This document shows positions 54,699 through 63,897 of a DNA stretch of 64,000 bases, in pieces (position 1 is the first letter of the stretch; the number at the start of each line of letters is the position of its first letter). The notes below the pieces were generated by a model that did no database searches, had not been told where the DNA came from, and saw only the letters and a list, made by a program, of their open reading frames with translations. The position numbers and the translations under genes were made by a program. Source of the stretch: Shinella sp. H4-D48 (GTDB taxonomy: Bacteria > Pseudomonadota > Alphaproteobacteria > Rhizobiales > Rhizobiaceae); contig NZ_CP093337.1 in NCBI RefSeq assembly GCF_022637395.1, positions 3,122,501-3,186,500 of the forward strand, read 5' to 3'.

Positions 54699-55517
54699 CT
54701 ATTGCCCGCGTGCCAGCGTTTCGGCAGCCTCCAGGATCTTGGCGATATCCTGCGGCCGCGACAGGCGGTGGTCGCCATCACGTATCATCGTCAGGACGAC
54801 ATCATCGCCGGACAGATGCTCCATCAGGCGTACGGCATGGGAATAGGGCACATCAGGGTCCGCCATGCCCTGCAGGATATGGACCGGGCAGCCGGTCTCG
54901 ATGGCGCCCGTCAGAACGCGGTTCTTCCTGCCGTCCTCTATAAGCTTGAGCGTGTAGATGTTCGGATCGGGGCCATAGGGTGTCGGCTCCTCGAACTGGC
55001 CGCGCTCTGCCAGCGCCGTCCGCTCGGTGTCTGTCAGGTTCGGCTCTATCAGTTCCGAGGTGAAATCCGGCGCCGGCGCGATCAGCACGAGGCCGGTGAT
55101 CTCGATGTCACTCTGCCGGGCAAGCTCGGCGACGGCGCGCAGCGCGATCCAGCCGCCCATCGACGAGCCGACGAGAACGATGCGCCGGGCACCGATGGCG
55201 CCGGCCGCGTGCCTTATGGCCGCCAGCGATTCCTCCAGCCAGCGCGAAATCGTGCCGTCGACGAAGGCGCCGCCGGATGCGCCGTGGCCGGAATAGTCGA
55301 AGCGCAGGCAGCCGGTGCCGAGGCGGGCGGCAAGGCCGGCGAGCTCGACAGCCTTGGTGCCGGACATGTCCGACCGGTAGCCGCCGAGCCAGACGAAGTG
55401 CGCGAGGCCGTTGCCCGCAGCGGGCGACTGGAGGGCTATGGCGATGTGTCGTTCCGCTTCACCGGTGCCGACCGTGATGAATTCCGCCGCCTGCCCATTG
55501 TCGTTCGTGCCCGTCAT
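54699..55517 (-). CDS. Alpha/beta hydrolase
   Basis: A 272-residue soluble hydrolase. The nucleophile serine is in VLVGSSMGGWIALRAV (near residue 117). The preceding strand carries CLRFDYSGHGASGG. The acid is in LQGMADPDVPYSHAV and the His in IRDGDHRLSRPQD near residue 252. There is no signal peptide. It resembles palmitoyl-protein thioesterase/ABHD10-like esterases of rhizobia. GGGAG lies eight bases before the ATG. It is divergent from infC across about 237 bases. Confidence 0.87.
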   Translation of the reverse strand: MTGTNDNGQAAEFITVGTGEAERHIAIALQSPAAGNGLAHFVWLGGYRSDMSGTKAVELAGLAARLGTGCLRFDYSGHGASGGAFVDGTISRWLEESLAAIRHAAGAIGARRIVLVGSSMGGWIALRAVAELARQSDIEITGLVLIAPAPDFTSELIEPNLTDTERTALAERGQFEEPTPYGPDPNIYTLKLIEDGRKNRVLTGAIETGCPVHILQGMADPDVPYSHAVRLMEHLSGDDVVLTMIRDGDHRLSRPQDIAKILEAAETLARGQ

Positions 55518-55754
55518 GCCTATCTCCCGTTCTTGCGCCCCGGCTGCGAAAAACCACCCCCGAAACCGGCCCTTGCGCCAGACCTAGACCAGATTCGCAA
55601 GCGCAAGGACAGGTGGTGATTTTTTCCACGCGCCGTGCTATTGACTTCATAAGCGCGATCAACACATTGCCGAGAAAACGCCGGCAGGCGGGCAAATGTC
55701 CTGGTCGACGCGCAGATTCATACCCTTTCGAAACAGTTCGAGGAGAACACGACC

Positions 55755-56291
55755 ATTCGCAGACCATTCAAAGCGGAAGCCCCCGTCAAGGACGGGCCGC
55801 GTTCCAACAGGGAAATTCGGGTTCCCCGCGTCCAGCTCATCGATGCCGAAGGCCAGAACCACGGCACCGTCCCCACCGATCAGGCGCTCCGTATGGCTGA
55901 AGAGGCCGGCCTCGATCTCGTGGAGATCGCGCCGAACTCCGAACCGCCCGTCTGCAAGATCCTTGACCTCGGCAAGCTGAAATACGCCAACCAGAAGAAG
56001 GCTGCCGAAGCGCGCAAGAAGCAGAAGATCGTCGAGATCAAAGAAATCAAGATGCGCCCGAACATCGACACGCACGACTATGACGTGAAGATGAAGGCGA
56101 TGAACCGCTTCTTCGAAGAAGGCGACAAGGTGAAGGTGACGCTCAAGTTCCGCGGCCGTGAAATGGCCCACCAGGAACTTGGCATGAAGCTTCTCCAGCA
56201 GGTCAAGGAAGACACGCTGACGATCGCAAAGGTCGAAGCCGAGCCGAAGCTCGAGGGACGCCAGATGATGATGGTGCTCGCCCCGCGGTGA
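55755..56291 (+). CDS. infC: Translation initiation factor IF-3, AUU start
   Basis: Binds the 30S subunit, keeps it apart from 50S and checks the start codon. The conserved N-domain (about residues 15-80: [32 protein letters not shown]) requires a start well upstream of the first in-frame ATG (55893). ATT 55755 lies nine bases after AGGAGA and gives 178 residues, the normal rhizobial length. The ATT start is the hallmark of infC autoregulation. The [18 protein letters not shown] linker and the C-domain ([15 protein letters not shown]) are complete. TTGACT at 55641 may mark its -35. Confidence 0.93.
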   Translation: MRRPFKAEAPVKDGPRSNREIRVPRVQLIDAEGQNHGTVPTDQALRMAEEAGLDLVEIAPNSEPPVCKILDLGKLKYANQKKAAEARKKQKIVEIKEIKMRPNIDTHDYDVKMKAMNRFFEEGDKVKVTLKFRGREMAHQELGMKLLQQVKEDTLTIAKVEAEPKLEGRQMMMVLAPR

Positions 56292-56324
56292 GCCCCTTCC
56301 TCGGCGCGCCGCGCTGAACGGATC

Positions 56325-56349
56325 AAAGCCGCCCTCCGGGGCGGCTTTT
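56325..56349 (+). terminator. Intrinsic terminator after infC
   Basis: AAAGCCGCCC / GGGGCGGCTTTT with a three-base loop, 34 bases past the infC stop. It separates infC from rpmI-rplT, which are often co-transcribed in other bacteria. Confidence 0.85.
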
Positions 56350-56391
56350 CCATTTCTGCGCCGCCGGACCCGCAGCATGAGCGGATTCCGG

Positions 56392-56420
56392 TTGCGCTTT
56401 TAAAGGACATCGGTTACAAG
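56392..56420 (+). promoter_or_regulatory. Promoter candidate of rpmI-rplT
   Basis: TTGCGC and TACAAG separated by 17 bases, placed just after the infC terminator and about 100 bases before rpmI. A fair match that fits separate transcription of the two ribosomal genes. Confidence 0.45.
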
Positions 56421-56520
56421 CCGCCGTCCGAACGGTCCGGCAGGGCATGCCGTGGCCGTTCTTTACGCTGGAGCCGTGCATCGTCACGCGGCTCGAATTC
56501 AAGAAGAATGGAGTAGCAAA

Positions 56521-56724
56521 ATGCCCAAGATGAAGACGAAATCGTCTGCCAAGAAGCGGTTCAAGATCACCGCATCGGGCAAGGTCCTGGCCGCCGCAGC
56601 CGGCAAGCGCCACGGCATGATCAAGCGTACCAACAAGTTCATTCGCGACGCGCGCGGCACCATGGTGCTGGCCGAAGCCGATGGCAAGAAGGTCATCAAG
56701 AACTACCTGCCGAACGGTCTCTGA
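56521..56724 (+). CDS. rpmI: 50S ribosomal protein L35
   Basis: A 67-residue basic protein of the large subunit. [20 protein letters not shown] is the standard L35 N-terminus, and the [15 protein letters not shown] region follows. The open frame runs 23 codons further upstream, but the family start is ATG 56521. rplT follows after 39 bases in the usual pair. Confidence 0.96.
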   Translation: MPKMKTKSSAKKRFKITASGKVLAAAAGKRHGMIKRTNKFIRDARGTMVLAEADGKKVIKNYLPNGL

Positions 56725-56763
56725 GACTTCTCGAGCAATTTGATACGTTAAGGAGATCATGAC

Positions 56764-57168
56764 ATGGCACGTGTAAAACGCGGCGTCACCTCGCACGCCA
56801 AGCACAAGAAGACGCTGAAGGCCGCCAAGGGTTTCTACGGCCGCCGCAAGAACACCATCCGCGCCGCCAAGGCTGCGGTTGATCGTTCGAAGCAGTTCGC
56901 CTACCGCGACCGCAAGGTCAACAAGCGCAACTTCCGCGCTCTCTGGATCCAGCGCATCAACGCTGCCGTCCGCGAGCATGGCCTGACCTATGGCCGCTTC
57001 ATCGACGGCCTGAACAAGGCTGGCATCGAAGTTGACCGCAAGGTCCTGTCCGACATGGCGATCCATGAGACCGAAGCTTTCGGCGCGCTCGTCGCTGCCT
57101 CCAAGAAGGCTCTGGAATACCTCAAGGACGCCGGCACGAAGAACGAGTTTGAGGCCGCCGTAAACTAA
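56764..57168 (+). CDS. rplT: 50S ribosomal protein L20
   Basis: A 134-residue basic protein that binds 23S rRNA early in assembly. [30 protein letters not shown] is its classic opening; only [15 protein letters not shown] is needed to recognise it. The C-terminal globular part, including [20 protein letters not shown], is complete, with a short rhizobial tail. AAGGAG lies close upstream. A strong terminator follows, cutting it off from pheST. Confidence 0.96.
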   Translation: MARVKRGVTSHAKHKKTLKAAKGFYGRRKNTIRAAKAAVDRSKQFAYRDRKVNKRNFRALWIQRINAAVREHGLTYGRFIDGLNKAGIEVDRKVLSDMAIHETEAFGALVAASKKALEYLKDAGTKNEFEAAVN

Positions 57169-57199
57169 CCGGCGCTCACAACCACTTTCATTCGTTGTG

Positions 57200-57232
57200 A
57201 AACCCGCGCCGGGGAACCGGTGCGGGTTTTTC
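57200..57232 (+). terminator. Intrinsic terminator after rplT
   Basis: A 13-bp stem (AAACCCGCGCCGG / CCGGTGCGGGTTT, one mismatch) with a GGAA loop and a five-T tail, 31 bases past the rplT stop. Confidence 0.9.
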
Positions 57233-57254
57233 TTTGGACCGCAGGATTCTAACC

Positions 57255-58118
57255 ATGGATGGCAGGCATACCGCGCTCGGCAATATCCCCCATATGACCG
57301 ATGGGGACATCGAGGTGCTGCTTGCCGCGCTGACCCGCGAGACACGCCGGGTAGAGCGCGTCGACCTGTCGTTCGGCGCCGTCTGGATCAAGCGTTACGG
57401 CACGGAACGGCCGCCCATCTGGACGAAGGCACAGACGAGCTTGGCGAACCTGTTCCGCCTGCCCTTCCTGCGCCCCTCCCCCGCGCTCGACAGCAAGGGC
57501 ATGATCGCCCGTGAGATCCGCCGCATCGAGACTTTCGCCGCTCACGGCGTACCGGTGCCGCAGGTGCTTTACGCCTCCGGCAATGCGCTGGTGCTGTCCG
57601 ACGTCGCGCCGACCGTGACGGCGCGCCTGGATGCCTTGCGCGACACCGACCCCGCCGCCCACGATGCGCTGCTCGTGCGATGCGCCGCCGATCTCGGCGC
57701 ACTGCACGCCAAGGGCCTGTGCCACGGCCGGCCCCACCCCCGCGATTTCTTCGTGGCGGGCGATGGCATCGGCTTCATGGATTTCGAGGAAGAGCCGGAG
57801 GCCGCAATGCCGCTTGCCGATGCCCAGGCCCGTGACCTGTGGCTGTTGTTTCTCCAGCTGACGGATCGCGCCCGTCTGGGCGAAGCGACGGCCCGGCAGG
57901 CCTATGCCGCGTGGCGCGCCACCGCACCGCCTGAAACCGAGGCGGCGCTTGCGACGATGATGCGGTTCCTGGCCAAGTTTTTGTCGCCGACCCGATTGAT
58001 CGGGCGCGTTCACATGGGTAGTGATCTGCGGCGCTTCCTCGCCGCAACCGGCTATCTGTCCGAGGTTCTCCTGGCCCCTCGCGCGGCCGATGCAAGCAAA
58101 GCAGGTAAAGATGACTGA
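57255..58118 (+). CDS. Degenerate kinase-fold protein (RIO/WaaP/BUD32-like)
   Basis: A 287-residue soluble protein whose layout follows small bacterial kinases that act on lipopolysaccharide or proteins. VWIKRYG (Lys46) resembles the ATP-binding strand. [20 protein letters not shown] aligns with the catalytic loop H-G-D-x-x-x-x-N, but the catalytic Asp is Arg159 and the Asn is Asp164. FMDFEEEPE keeps the metal-binding Asp (Asp176). It may be an inactive or altered kinase. AGGA lies before ATG 57255. Its last eight bases overlap pheS, so the two genes are coupled. Confidence 0.75.
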   Translation: MDGRHTALGNIPHMTDGDIEVLLAALTRETRRVERVDLSFGAVWIKRYGTERPPIWTKAQTSLANLFRLPFLRPSPALDSKGMIAREIRRIETFAAHGVPVPQVLYASGNALVLSDVAPTVTARLDALRDTDPAAHDALLVRCAADLGALHAKGLCHGRPHPRDFFVAGDGIGFMDFEEEPEAAMPLADAQARDLWLLFLQLTDRARLGEATARQAYAAWRATAPPETEAALATMMRFLAKFLSPTRLIGRVHMGSDLRRFLAATGYLSEVLLAPRAADASKAGKDD

Positions 58119-59196
58119 ACTCGAAACACTGGAATCCGGGCTTCTGGCCGATGTCGCAGCCGCCTCCGACGAAGGGGCTATCGAAGCCGTGCGCGTGGCC
58201 GCACTTGGCAAGAAAGGCTCCGTCTCCGAACTCCTGAAGACGCTCGGCACCATGTCGCCGGAAGAGCGCCAGACGCGCGGCGCGGCCATCAACGCGTTGA
58301 AAACGCGTGTGACCGACGCGATCAACGAGCGCAAGACAGCGCTGCGTGACGCAGCCATCGACGCACGCCTCAAGGCCGAGACCGTCGATGTCAGCCTGCC
58401 GGTCCGCTCGTCGCCCGCCGAGCGCGGCCGCATCCATCCGATCAGCCAGATCGTCGACGAGATCACCGCTATCTTCGGCGACATGGGCTTCTCGATTGCC
58501 GAGGGCCCCGATGTCGAGACCGACTACTACAATTTCACGGCGCTGAACTTCCCCGAGGGCCACCCGGCCCGCGAGATGCATGACACGTTCTTCTTCCCGG
58601 CGGACGAGAACGGCGATCGCAAGGTGCTGCGCACGCACACCTCGCCCGTGCAGATACGCACGATGGAAGCGCAAAAGCCGCCGATCCGCATCATCATCCC
58701 CGGCAAGACCTACCGCCAGGACAGTGACGCGACCCATTCGCCGATGTTCCACCAGGTCGAAGGCCTGGTGGTCGACAGGAAGGCGAATGTCGCCAACATG
58801 CGCTGGGTGCTGGAAGAGTTCTGCAAGGCCTTCTTCGAGGTGGACAGCGTCACCATGCGCTTCCGCCCGTCGTTCTTCCCCTTCACCGAGCCATCATTCG
58901 AGGTCGATATCCAGTGCGACCGCTCTTCGGGCCCGATCGTCAAGTTCGGCGAAGGCACCGACTGGATGGAAATCCTCGGCTGCGGCATGGTTCACCCGAA
59001 CGTGCTGCGCGCCGGCGGTCTCGACCCGGACGAATACCAGGGCTTTGCCTGGGGCATGGGCCTCGACCGCATCGCCATGCTGAAATACGGCATGCCCGAC
59101 CTGCGCGACTTCTTCAACGCCGATGTTCGCTGGCTCAGCCACTACGGTTTCCGTCCGCTCGACATGCCGACTTTGTTCGGCGGCCTGAGCGCGTAA
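58111..59196 (+). CDS. pheS: Phenylalanine-tRNA ligase alpha subunit
   Basis: A 361-residue catalytic subunit of the (alpha-beta)2 class II enzyme that charges tRNA-Phe. The N-terminal coiled coil (about residues 1-85) is followed by the catalytic core. Motif 2 is seen around [14 protein letters not shown] and [21 protein letters not shown]. Motif 3 is [17 protein letters not shown]. The C-terminus [17 protein letters not shown] is normal. ATG 58111 follows AGGTAAAG and overlaps the kinase-like gene by eight bases. pheT begins 24 bases later. Confidence 0.96.
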   Translation: MTELETLESGLLADVAAASDEGAIEAVRVAALGKKGSVSELLKTLGTMSPEERQTRGAAINALKTRVTDAINERKTALRDAAIDARLKAETVDVSLPVRSSPAERGRIHPISQIVDEITAIFGDMGFSIAEGPDVETDYYNFTALNFPEGHPAREMHDTFFFPADENGDRKVLRTHTSPVQIRTMEAQKPPIRIIIPGKTYRQDSDATHSPMFHQVEGLVVDRKANVANMRWVLEEFCKAFFEVDSVTMRFRPSFFPFTEPSFEVDIQCDRSSGPIVKFGEGTDWMEILGCGMVHPNVLRAGGLDPDEYQGFAWGMGLDRIAMLKYGMPDLRDFFNADVRWLSHYGFRPLDMPTLFGGLSA

Positions 59197-59220
59197 CCGG
59201 CATCCAAGGAGAAACCAACC

Positions 59221-61647
59221 ATGAAATTCACGCTCTCCTGGCTGAAGGACCACCTCGACACCGATGCCTCGCTCGACGAAATCTGCGAGAAGCTGACGGC
59301 GATCGGCCTTGAAGTGGAAGAGGTCGACGACAAGGCGGCGTTCAAGCCCTTTGTCATCGCCAAGGTCGTTTCGGCTGAACAGCATCCCAACGCCGACAAG
59401 CTGCGCGTGCTGATGGTCGATACAGGCAAGGGCGATCCGATCCAGGTCGTCTGCGGTGCGCCGAACGCACGCGCCGGACTGATCGGCGCCTTCGCCGCGC
59501 CCGGCACCTATGTGCCCGGCATCGATGTCACGCTTTCCGTCGGCAACATCCGCGGCGTCGAAAGCCGCGGCATGATGTGCTCGGAAAAGGAACTTGAGAT
59601 TTCCGACAACCACGACGGCATCATCGAGCTTCCGGCGGATGCGCCTGTGGGTCAGAGCTATGCCGGCTATGCCGGCCTTGACGATCCAGTCATCGAGATC
59701 AACCTGACGCCGAACCGTCCGGACTGCACAAGCATCTACGGCATCGCCCGCGACCTCGCCGCTGCCGGCCTCGGCACCCTCAAGACAGCGAAGGCACCGT
59801 CCTTCAAGGTCGAAGGCGAGACGCCGGTGAAGGTGAAGCTGGAGCTTGGCGGTGATGACCATCTGTGCCCCGGCTTTGCGCTGCGCCTCGTGCGCGGCGT
59901 CAAGAACGGGCCAAGCCCGCGCTGGATGCAGCAGCGGCTTATCGCCATCGGCCTCCGCCCGATCAACGCGCTCGTCGACATTACCAATTACATGACCTTC
60001 GACCAGGGTCGCCCGCTGCACGTCTTCGACGCGGCCAAGGTGAAGGGCGATCTCGTCGTTCGCCGCGCCGCCGAGGGCGAGAAAGTGATGGCGCTCGACA
60101 CGCGCGAATACACGCTGAATCCGGCTAATGTCGTCATTTCCGATGACAACGGCGTCGAATCCATCGGCGGCATCATGGGCGGCGAGCATTCGGGCTGCGA
60201 TGAAAACACGGTGGATGTGCTGATCGAATCGGCCCTCTGGGATCCGATGAACATCGCCAAGACCGGCCGTTCGCACGGCATCATCACCGATGCCCGCTAT
60301 CGCTTCGAGCGCGGCGTGGACCCGGAATACATGGTACCCGGCCTCGAGCGCGCTACCGAACTGGTGCTGGAACTGTGCGGCGGCACGCCGGCCAGGACCG
60401 ATGTCGTCGGTTACAAGGGCTACACCGCCAAGGTCGTGGACTTTCCCTTCTCGGAAGTGAAGCGCCTGACGGGCCTCGACGTCTCGGAAGCCGAAAGCAC
60501 CAACATCCTCACCCGTCTCGGCTTCACAGTGACCGGCGCGGGCGAGCGTGTTTCGGTCGCCGTCCCCTCCTGGCGCCCGGATGTCGATGGCAAGGCGGAC
60601 CTTGTCGAAGAGGTCATGCGCATCCACGGCGTCGACAACATCAAGCCGGCGCCGCTCGAAAGCCATGCCGCGGTCAACGGCCGTATCCTGACCACGCTGC
60701 AAATCCGCACGCGCCTCGCCAAGCGGGCGCTTGCCGCACGCGGCATGCTGGAAGCCGTCACATGGTCCTTCATTCCGAAGGCCCATGCCGAGCTGTTCGG
60801 CGGCGGCGCGCCGTCGCTGGCGCTGTCGAACCCGATCGCATCGGATATGTCCGACATGCGTCCCTCGCTGCTGCCGGGCCTGCTCGCAGCCGCCCAGCGC
60901 AATGCCGACAAGGGTTACGGGGACGTCGCACTGTTCGAAGTCTCGGGTACCTATGAGAACGACCGCCCCGAGGGCCAGCGCCGCGTGGCCGGCGGTGTGC
61001 GGCGCGGCACGGCGACGCTCGCCGGTTCCGGCCGCCTATGGTCGAATGCCGCCAAGGGCGGCGGCAAGCCGGTCGATGTCTTCGACGCAAAGGCCGACGC
61101 TCTTGCCGTGATCGAGGCCTGCGGCCTGCCGATGGGCAATGTGCAGATCGAGCCGGGCGCGCCGGGCTGGTACCATCCGGGCCGATCGGGAACCATCAAG
61201 ATGGGTCCGAAGATCGTGCTCGGCTATTTCGGCGAGTTCCATCCGAAGACCCTCGGCGCGCTCGACGTCTCCGGCGCGCTTTGCGGCTTCGAGATCTTTG
61301 TCGATGCCATGCCGGAACCGAAAAAGAAGGCGACGCGCACCAAGCCCGCACTCGACCTCTCGCCGTTCCAGGCCGTGAAGCGCGACTTTGCCTTCGTCGT
61401 CGACAAGACGGTGGAAGCGGGCGCCATCGTGCGCGCCGCGACGGGCGCCGATCGCAAGCTGATCGCCGCGGTCAATGTCTTCGACGTGTTCGAGGGCGCT
61501 TCGCTTGGCGAGGGCAAGAAGTCCGTCGCCATCGAGGTCGTCATTCAGCCGGTCGACAAGACGCTGACGGACGAGGATTTCGAGGCGCTGACGACAAGGA
61601 TCGTCGGCAATGTGGTGAAAACCACCGGCGGCACGTTGCGTGCCTGA
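59221..61647 (+). CDS. pheT: Phenylalanine-tRNA ligase beta subunit
   Basis: An 808-residue partner of PheS for tRNA binding and editing. The N-terminal EMAP-like tRNA-binding domain lies at about residues 40-150 ([22 protein letters not shown]). The B3/B4 editing domain includes [21 protein letters not shown] and [12 protein letters not shown]5 domain and a catalytic-like domain follow. The C-terminal anticodon-binding fold (about 710-808) is complete, with [21 protein letters not shown] lies eight bases before the ATG. Terminated by a strong hairpin. Confidence 0.96.
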   Translation: MKFTLSWLKDHLDTDASLDEICEKLTAIGLEVEEVDDKAAFKPFVIAKVVSAEQHPNADKLRVLMVDTGKGDPIQVVCGAPNARAGLIGAFAAPGTYVPGIDVTLSVGNIRGVESRGMMCSEKELEISDNHDGIIELPADAPVGQSYAGYAGLDDPVIEINLTPNRPDCTSIYGIARDLAAAGLGTLKTAKAPSFKVEGETPVKVKLELGGDDHLCPGFALRLVRGVKNGPSPRWMQQRLIAIGLRPINALVDITNYMTFDQGRPLHVFDAAKVKGDLVVRRAAEGEKVMALDTREYTLNPANVVISDDNGVESIGGIMGGEHSGCDENTVDVLIESALWDPMNIAKTGRSHGIITDARYRFERGVDPEYMVPGLERATELVLELCGGTPARTDVVGYKGYTAKVVDFPFSEVKRLTGLDVSEAESTNILTRLGFTVTGAGERVSVAVPSWRPDVDGKADLVEEVMRIHGVDNIKPAPLESHAAVNGRILTTLQIRTRLAKRALAARGMLEAVTWSFIPKAHAELFGGGAPSLALSNPIASDMSDMRPSLLPGLLAAAQRNADKGYGDVALFEVSGTYENDRPEGQRRVAGGVRRGTATLAGSGRLWSNAAKGGGKPVDVFDAKADALAVIEACGLPMGNVQIEPGAPGWYHPGRSGTIKMGPKIVLGYFGEFHPKTLGALDVSGALCGFEIFVDAMPEPKKKATRTKPALDLSPFQAVKRDFAFVVDKTVEAGAIVRAATGADRKLIAAVNVFDVFEGASLGEGKKSVAIEVVIQPVDKTLTDEDFEALTTRIVGNVVKTTGGTLRA

Positions 61648-61654
61648 TGACAAC

Positions 61655-61680
61655 AAAACGGGGCGGCAACGCCCCGTTTT
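61655..61680 (+). terminator. Intrinsic terminator after pheT
   Basis: AAAACGGGGCG / CGCCCCGTTTT, a perfect 11-bp stem with a GCAA loop, eight bases after the pheT stop. Confidence 0.9.
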
Positions 61681-61791
61681 GCGTTTCATGAACGATAGTC
61701 GCGTTTTGTGAACGCTCTATCGCCGTTTTCGGCATTGCAGTCTGGTTAACGACCGCTTAATTGCCTCGCAGGGAGGTAAATTGAGGTCGAA

Positions 61792-61896
61792 ATGGATTCT
61801 GTAGCCAATCTTCTGCCGCTGGCCCTGATGGCCTTCGGCGTTTATCTCTTCTACCGCTGGGTCGTGCGCGACATGAACCGGACGACGCGCCGCTGA
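61792..61896 (+). CDS. 34-residue single-helix membrane peptide
   Basis: A micro-gene: MDSVANLLPLALMAFGVYLF, then YRWVVRDMNRTTRR. One membrane helix (about residues 6-21) ends in a strongly basic tail, so the C-terminus is probably cytoplasmic. GAGG lies five bases before the ATG, and a stronger GGAGG a little further up. Placed between the pheT terminator and the convergent mbfA gene. I do not recognise it, but the composition and start signals are those of a real small membrane protein. Confidence 0.55.
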   Translation: MDSVANLLPLALMAFGVYLFYRWVVRDMNRTTRR

Positions 61897-61911
61897 AGGC
61901 GGCTCTTGTCC

Positions 61912-62895
61912 CTATGCATTTCCAATAAGGATACCGGCTGCCAGAACGAGACTGCCGCCTAGCACCACCTGCATCGCCGCGCGCAGGAACGGGGTCTCCA
62001 TATAACGGTTCTGAATGAAGGCGATGGTCCACAACTCCACGAACACCACCAGGACGGCAATGCTCGTCGCCAGCATGAAGTTCGGGATCAGGTAGGGCAG
62101 CGCGTGGCCGAGACCGCCCAGCGCCGTCATGATGCCTGAGGCCAAGCCGCGCTTGATCGGCGAACCACGTCCCGACAATTTGCCGTCGTCATGGGCGGCT
62201 TCCGTGAAGCCCATCGAAATACCCGCACCGACGGATGCCGACAGGCCGACAAGGAAAGTCTGCCAGGTGTCCTGCGTGGCGAAGGCGGCGGCGAATATCG
62301 GCGCAAGCGTCGAGACCGATCCGTCCATCAGCCCGGCCAGGCCGGGCTGCACATAGGTCAGGATGAATTGCCGGCGTGCCGTCTGGTCTTCCTGCGTCTT
62401 CACATCGGCCGGCGTGTGCTGTTCGCCGAGCCGCCGCGCAAGCGATTCATGCGACTTCTCCGCCAGCGCCAGATCGCCCAGCAGCTTGCGCGTGGCGGCA
62501 TCCTGCGTGCGGGCGGCGGCCGTCAGGTAGAATTGATGCGCGGATGCCTCCATGGCTTCCGCCTGCGCGCGGATGGCGTCCAGCGACATGTTGCCGATCA
62601 ACCAGTCCGGCTTTCGCTCCGGGAAGTCGCGCACGAACTCGCGACGTACCAGGGGGATGCGGTCGCCGAAGCGGGAGATGTGACGATCGATCAGCATCTG
62701 GCGGTGATGGCTTTCCTCGGCCGACATCTCCTCGAAGACGCGGGCCGAGTGGGGATAGGCTTCGCGCAGGGCATCGGCATAGGCGAGGTAGATGCGCCCG
62801 TCATCCTCTTCCGAGGAGATGGCGAGTGCCAGGATTTCCTGCTCGCTGAGCGATTCGAGACTGCGTTTTCCAGGGCGGAGGAGACGGGAGAACAT
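61912..62895 (-). CDS. mbfA: Membrane-bound ferritin / iron exporter MbfA
   Basis: A 327-residue fusion of a cytoplasmic rubrerythrin-like di-iron domain and a VIT1/CCC1 membrane domain. The di-iron domain (about residues 15-165) has Glu ligands in SSEEDDGRIYLAYAD, MSAEESHHRQM and LALAEKSHESLA. The VIT part (about 175-327, five helices) contains YVQPGLAGLMDGSVSTLAPIF. The family exports iron and protects against iron and peroxide stress in Bradyrhizobium and Agrobacterium. The iron control element overlapping its promoter fits repression by Irr at low iron. Confidence 0.93.
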   Translation of the reverse strand: MFSRLLRPGKRSLESLSEQEILALAISSEEDDGRIYLAYADALREAYPHSARVFEEMSAEESHHRQMLIDRHISRFGDRIPLVRREFVRDFPERKPDWLIGNMSLDAIRAQAEAMEASAHQFYLTAAARTQDAATRKLLGDLALAEKSHESLARRLGEQHTPADVKTQEDQTARRQFILTYVQPGLAGLMDGSVSTLAPIFAAAFATQDTWQTFLVGLSASVGAGISMGFTEAAHDDGKLSGRGSPIKRGLASGIMTALGGLGHALPYLIPNFMLATSIAVLVVFVELWTIAFIQNRYMETPFLRAAMQVVLGGSLVLAAGILIGNA

Positions 62896-62910
62896 CGGCG
62901 GTCATTCCAG

Positions 62911-62927
62911 TTTAGAATTATTCTAAA
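62911..62927. promoter_or_regulatory. Iron control element (Irr box) of mbfA
   Basis: TTTAGAA-TTA-TTCTAAA, a perfect 7-bp inverted repeat identical in form to the ICE motif bound by Irr. It lies between the -10 and the mbfA start, 16 bases before the ATG, a blocking position. Repression under iron limitation is therefore expected. Confidence 0.9.
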
Positions 62928-62954
62928 TATAGGAATTGCCATATCGGCGTCAAG
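62927..62954 (-). promoter_or_regulatory. Promoter of mbfA
   Basis: CTTGAC and CTATAT on the reverse strand are separated by 16 bases, an almost exact match to the rhizobial housekeeping consensus (usual spacing 17). The Irr box starts at the end of the -10. Confidence 0.75.
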
Positions 62955-63014
62955 CTCGACATGCGGTCAGGCCAGGGGCTAGAGTGGCGCCGGTATGACA
63001 GTAAGGGACGAGAC

Positions 63015-63839
63015 GTGACCGCCGGATTGAAGCCGCTTTCCACAAGCCGCGACACGCTGCTCGATCGTCTCGGCCGCCATGTCGCCGACCGGCTTCAAAG
63101 CCAGACATCAGGCTATGAGCCCTACACGCCTTCCGATCCCGAAACGCTGTCGCGCACGCTGCGCCCCGGCGACGTGCTTCTGGTCGAGGGCAACCAGAAG
63201 GTCTCGGCGGCGATCAAGTATCTGACACAGTCGACCTGGTCCCATGCGGCGCTCTTCGTCGGCGACGAGATCCCGCTGACGCTCGACCAGGCGGCGCGGC
63301 CGGCGATGGAACGGCCGCAGCTTATCGAGGTCAATATCGGCGAAGGCTGCGTGGCGGTGCCGCTCACCAAGTACCGAACCTACAACACGCGCATCTGTCG
63401 CCCGGTGGGGCTGACGCCCGACGACCGCGATACGCTGGTCGGCTTCATGATCTCGCGTCTCGGGCTCAAATACGACCTGAAGAACATCACCGACATGCTG
63501 CGCTATTTCTTGCCGACGCCGCCCGTGCCGGTGCGCTGGCGTCGCCGCATGATCGCCTTCGGCTCGGGAGATCCGACGCGGGCGATCTGCTCGACGCTGA
63601 TCGCACAGGCTTTCGAGTCGATCCGCTATCCGATCCTGCCGGAGGTCACGCGGGCGCCCGGCCGGGCGGCGGCGACCTCACCCTATTCCAGGGAAGAAAT
63701 CCTGCATATCCGCCACCACTCGCTCTATACGCCGCGCGACTTCGACCTCTCACCCTATTTCGAGATCGTGAAGCCGACATTGAAATATGGTTTCGATTAC
63801 AAACGGCTGGAATGGGCGCCGGGACGCGAAGGACCCTGA
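63015..63839 (+). CDS. YiiX-type permuted NlpC/P60-like hydrolase
   Basis: A 274-residue protein of the permuted papain-like fold (YiiX/YebB group), which hydrolyses amide or ester bonds. The conserved His is in STWSHAALFVGDE, the Glu in LIEVNIGEG and the nucleophile Cys in AICSTLIAQAF. RPGDVLLVEGNQKVSAAIKY is the usual entry strand. GTG 63015 has GGGA about seven bases upstream; ATG 62961 in the same frame lacks a ribosome site. No signal peptide, so it may act in the cytoplasm. Divergent from mbfA. Confidence 0.8.
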   Translation: MTAGLKPLSTSRDTLLDRLGRHVADRLQSQTSGYEPYTPSDPETLSRTLRPGDVLLVEGNQKVSAAIKYLTQSTWSHAALFVGDEIPLTLDQAARPAMERPQLIEVNIGEGCVAVPLTKYRTYNTRICRPVGLTPDDRDTLVGFMISRLGLKYDLKNITDMLRYFLPTPPVPVRWRRRMIAFGSGDPTRAICSTLIAQAFESIRYPILPEVTRAPGRAAATSPYSREEILHIRHHSLYTPRDFDLSPYFEIVKPTLKYGFDYKRLEWAPGREGP

Positions 63840-63897
63840 ACCTTCTGCGGCGATCGGCCGGATTGCGAAGGTCGCGCGCGGCACCTATCTTGCCGAC

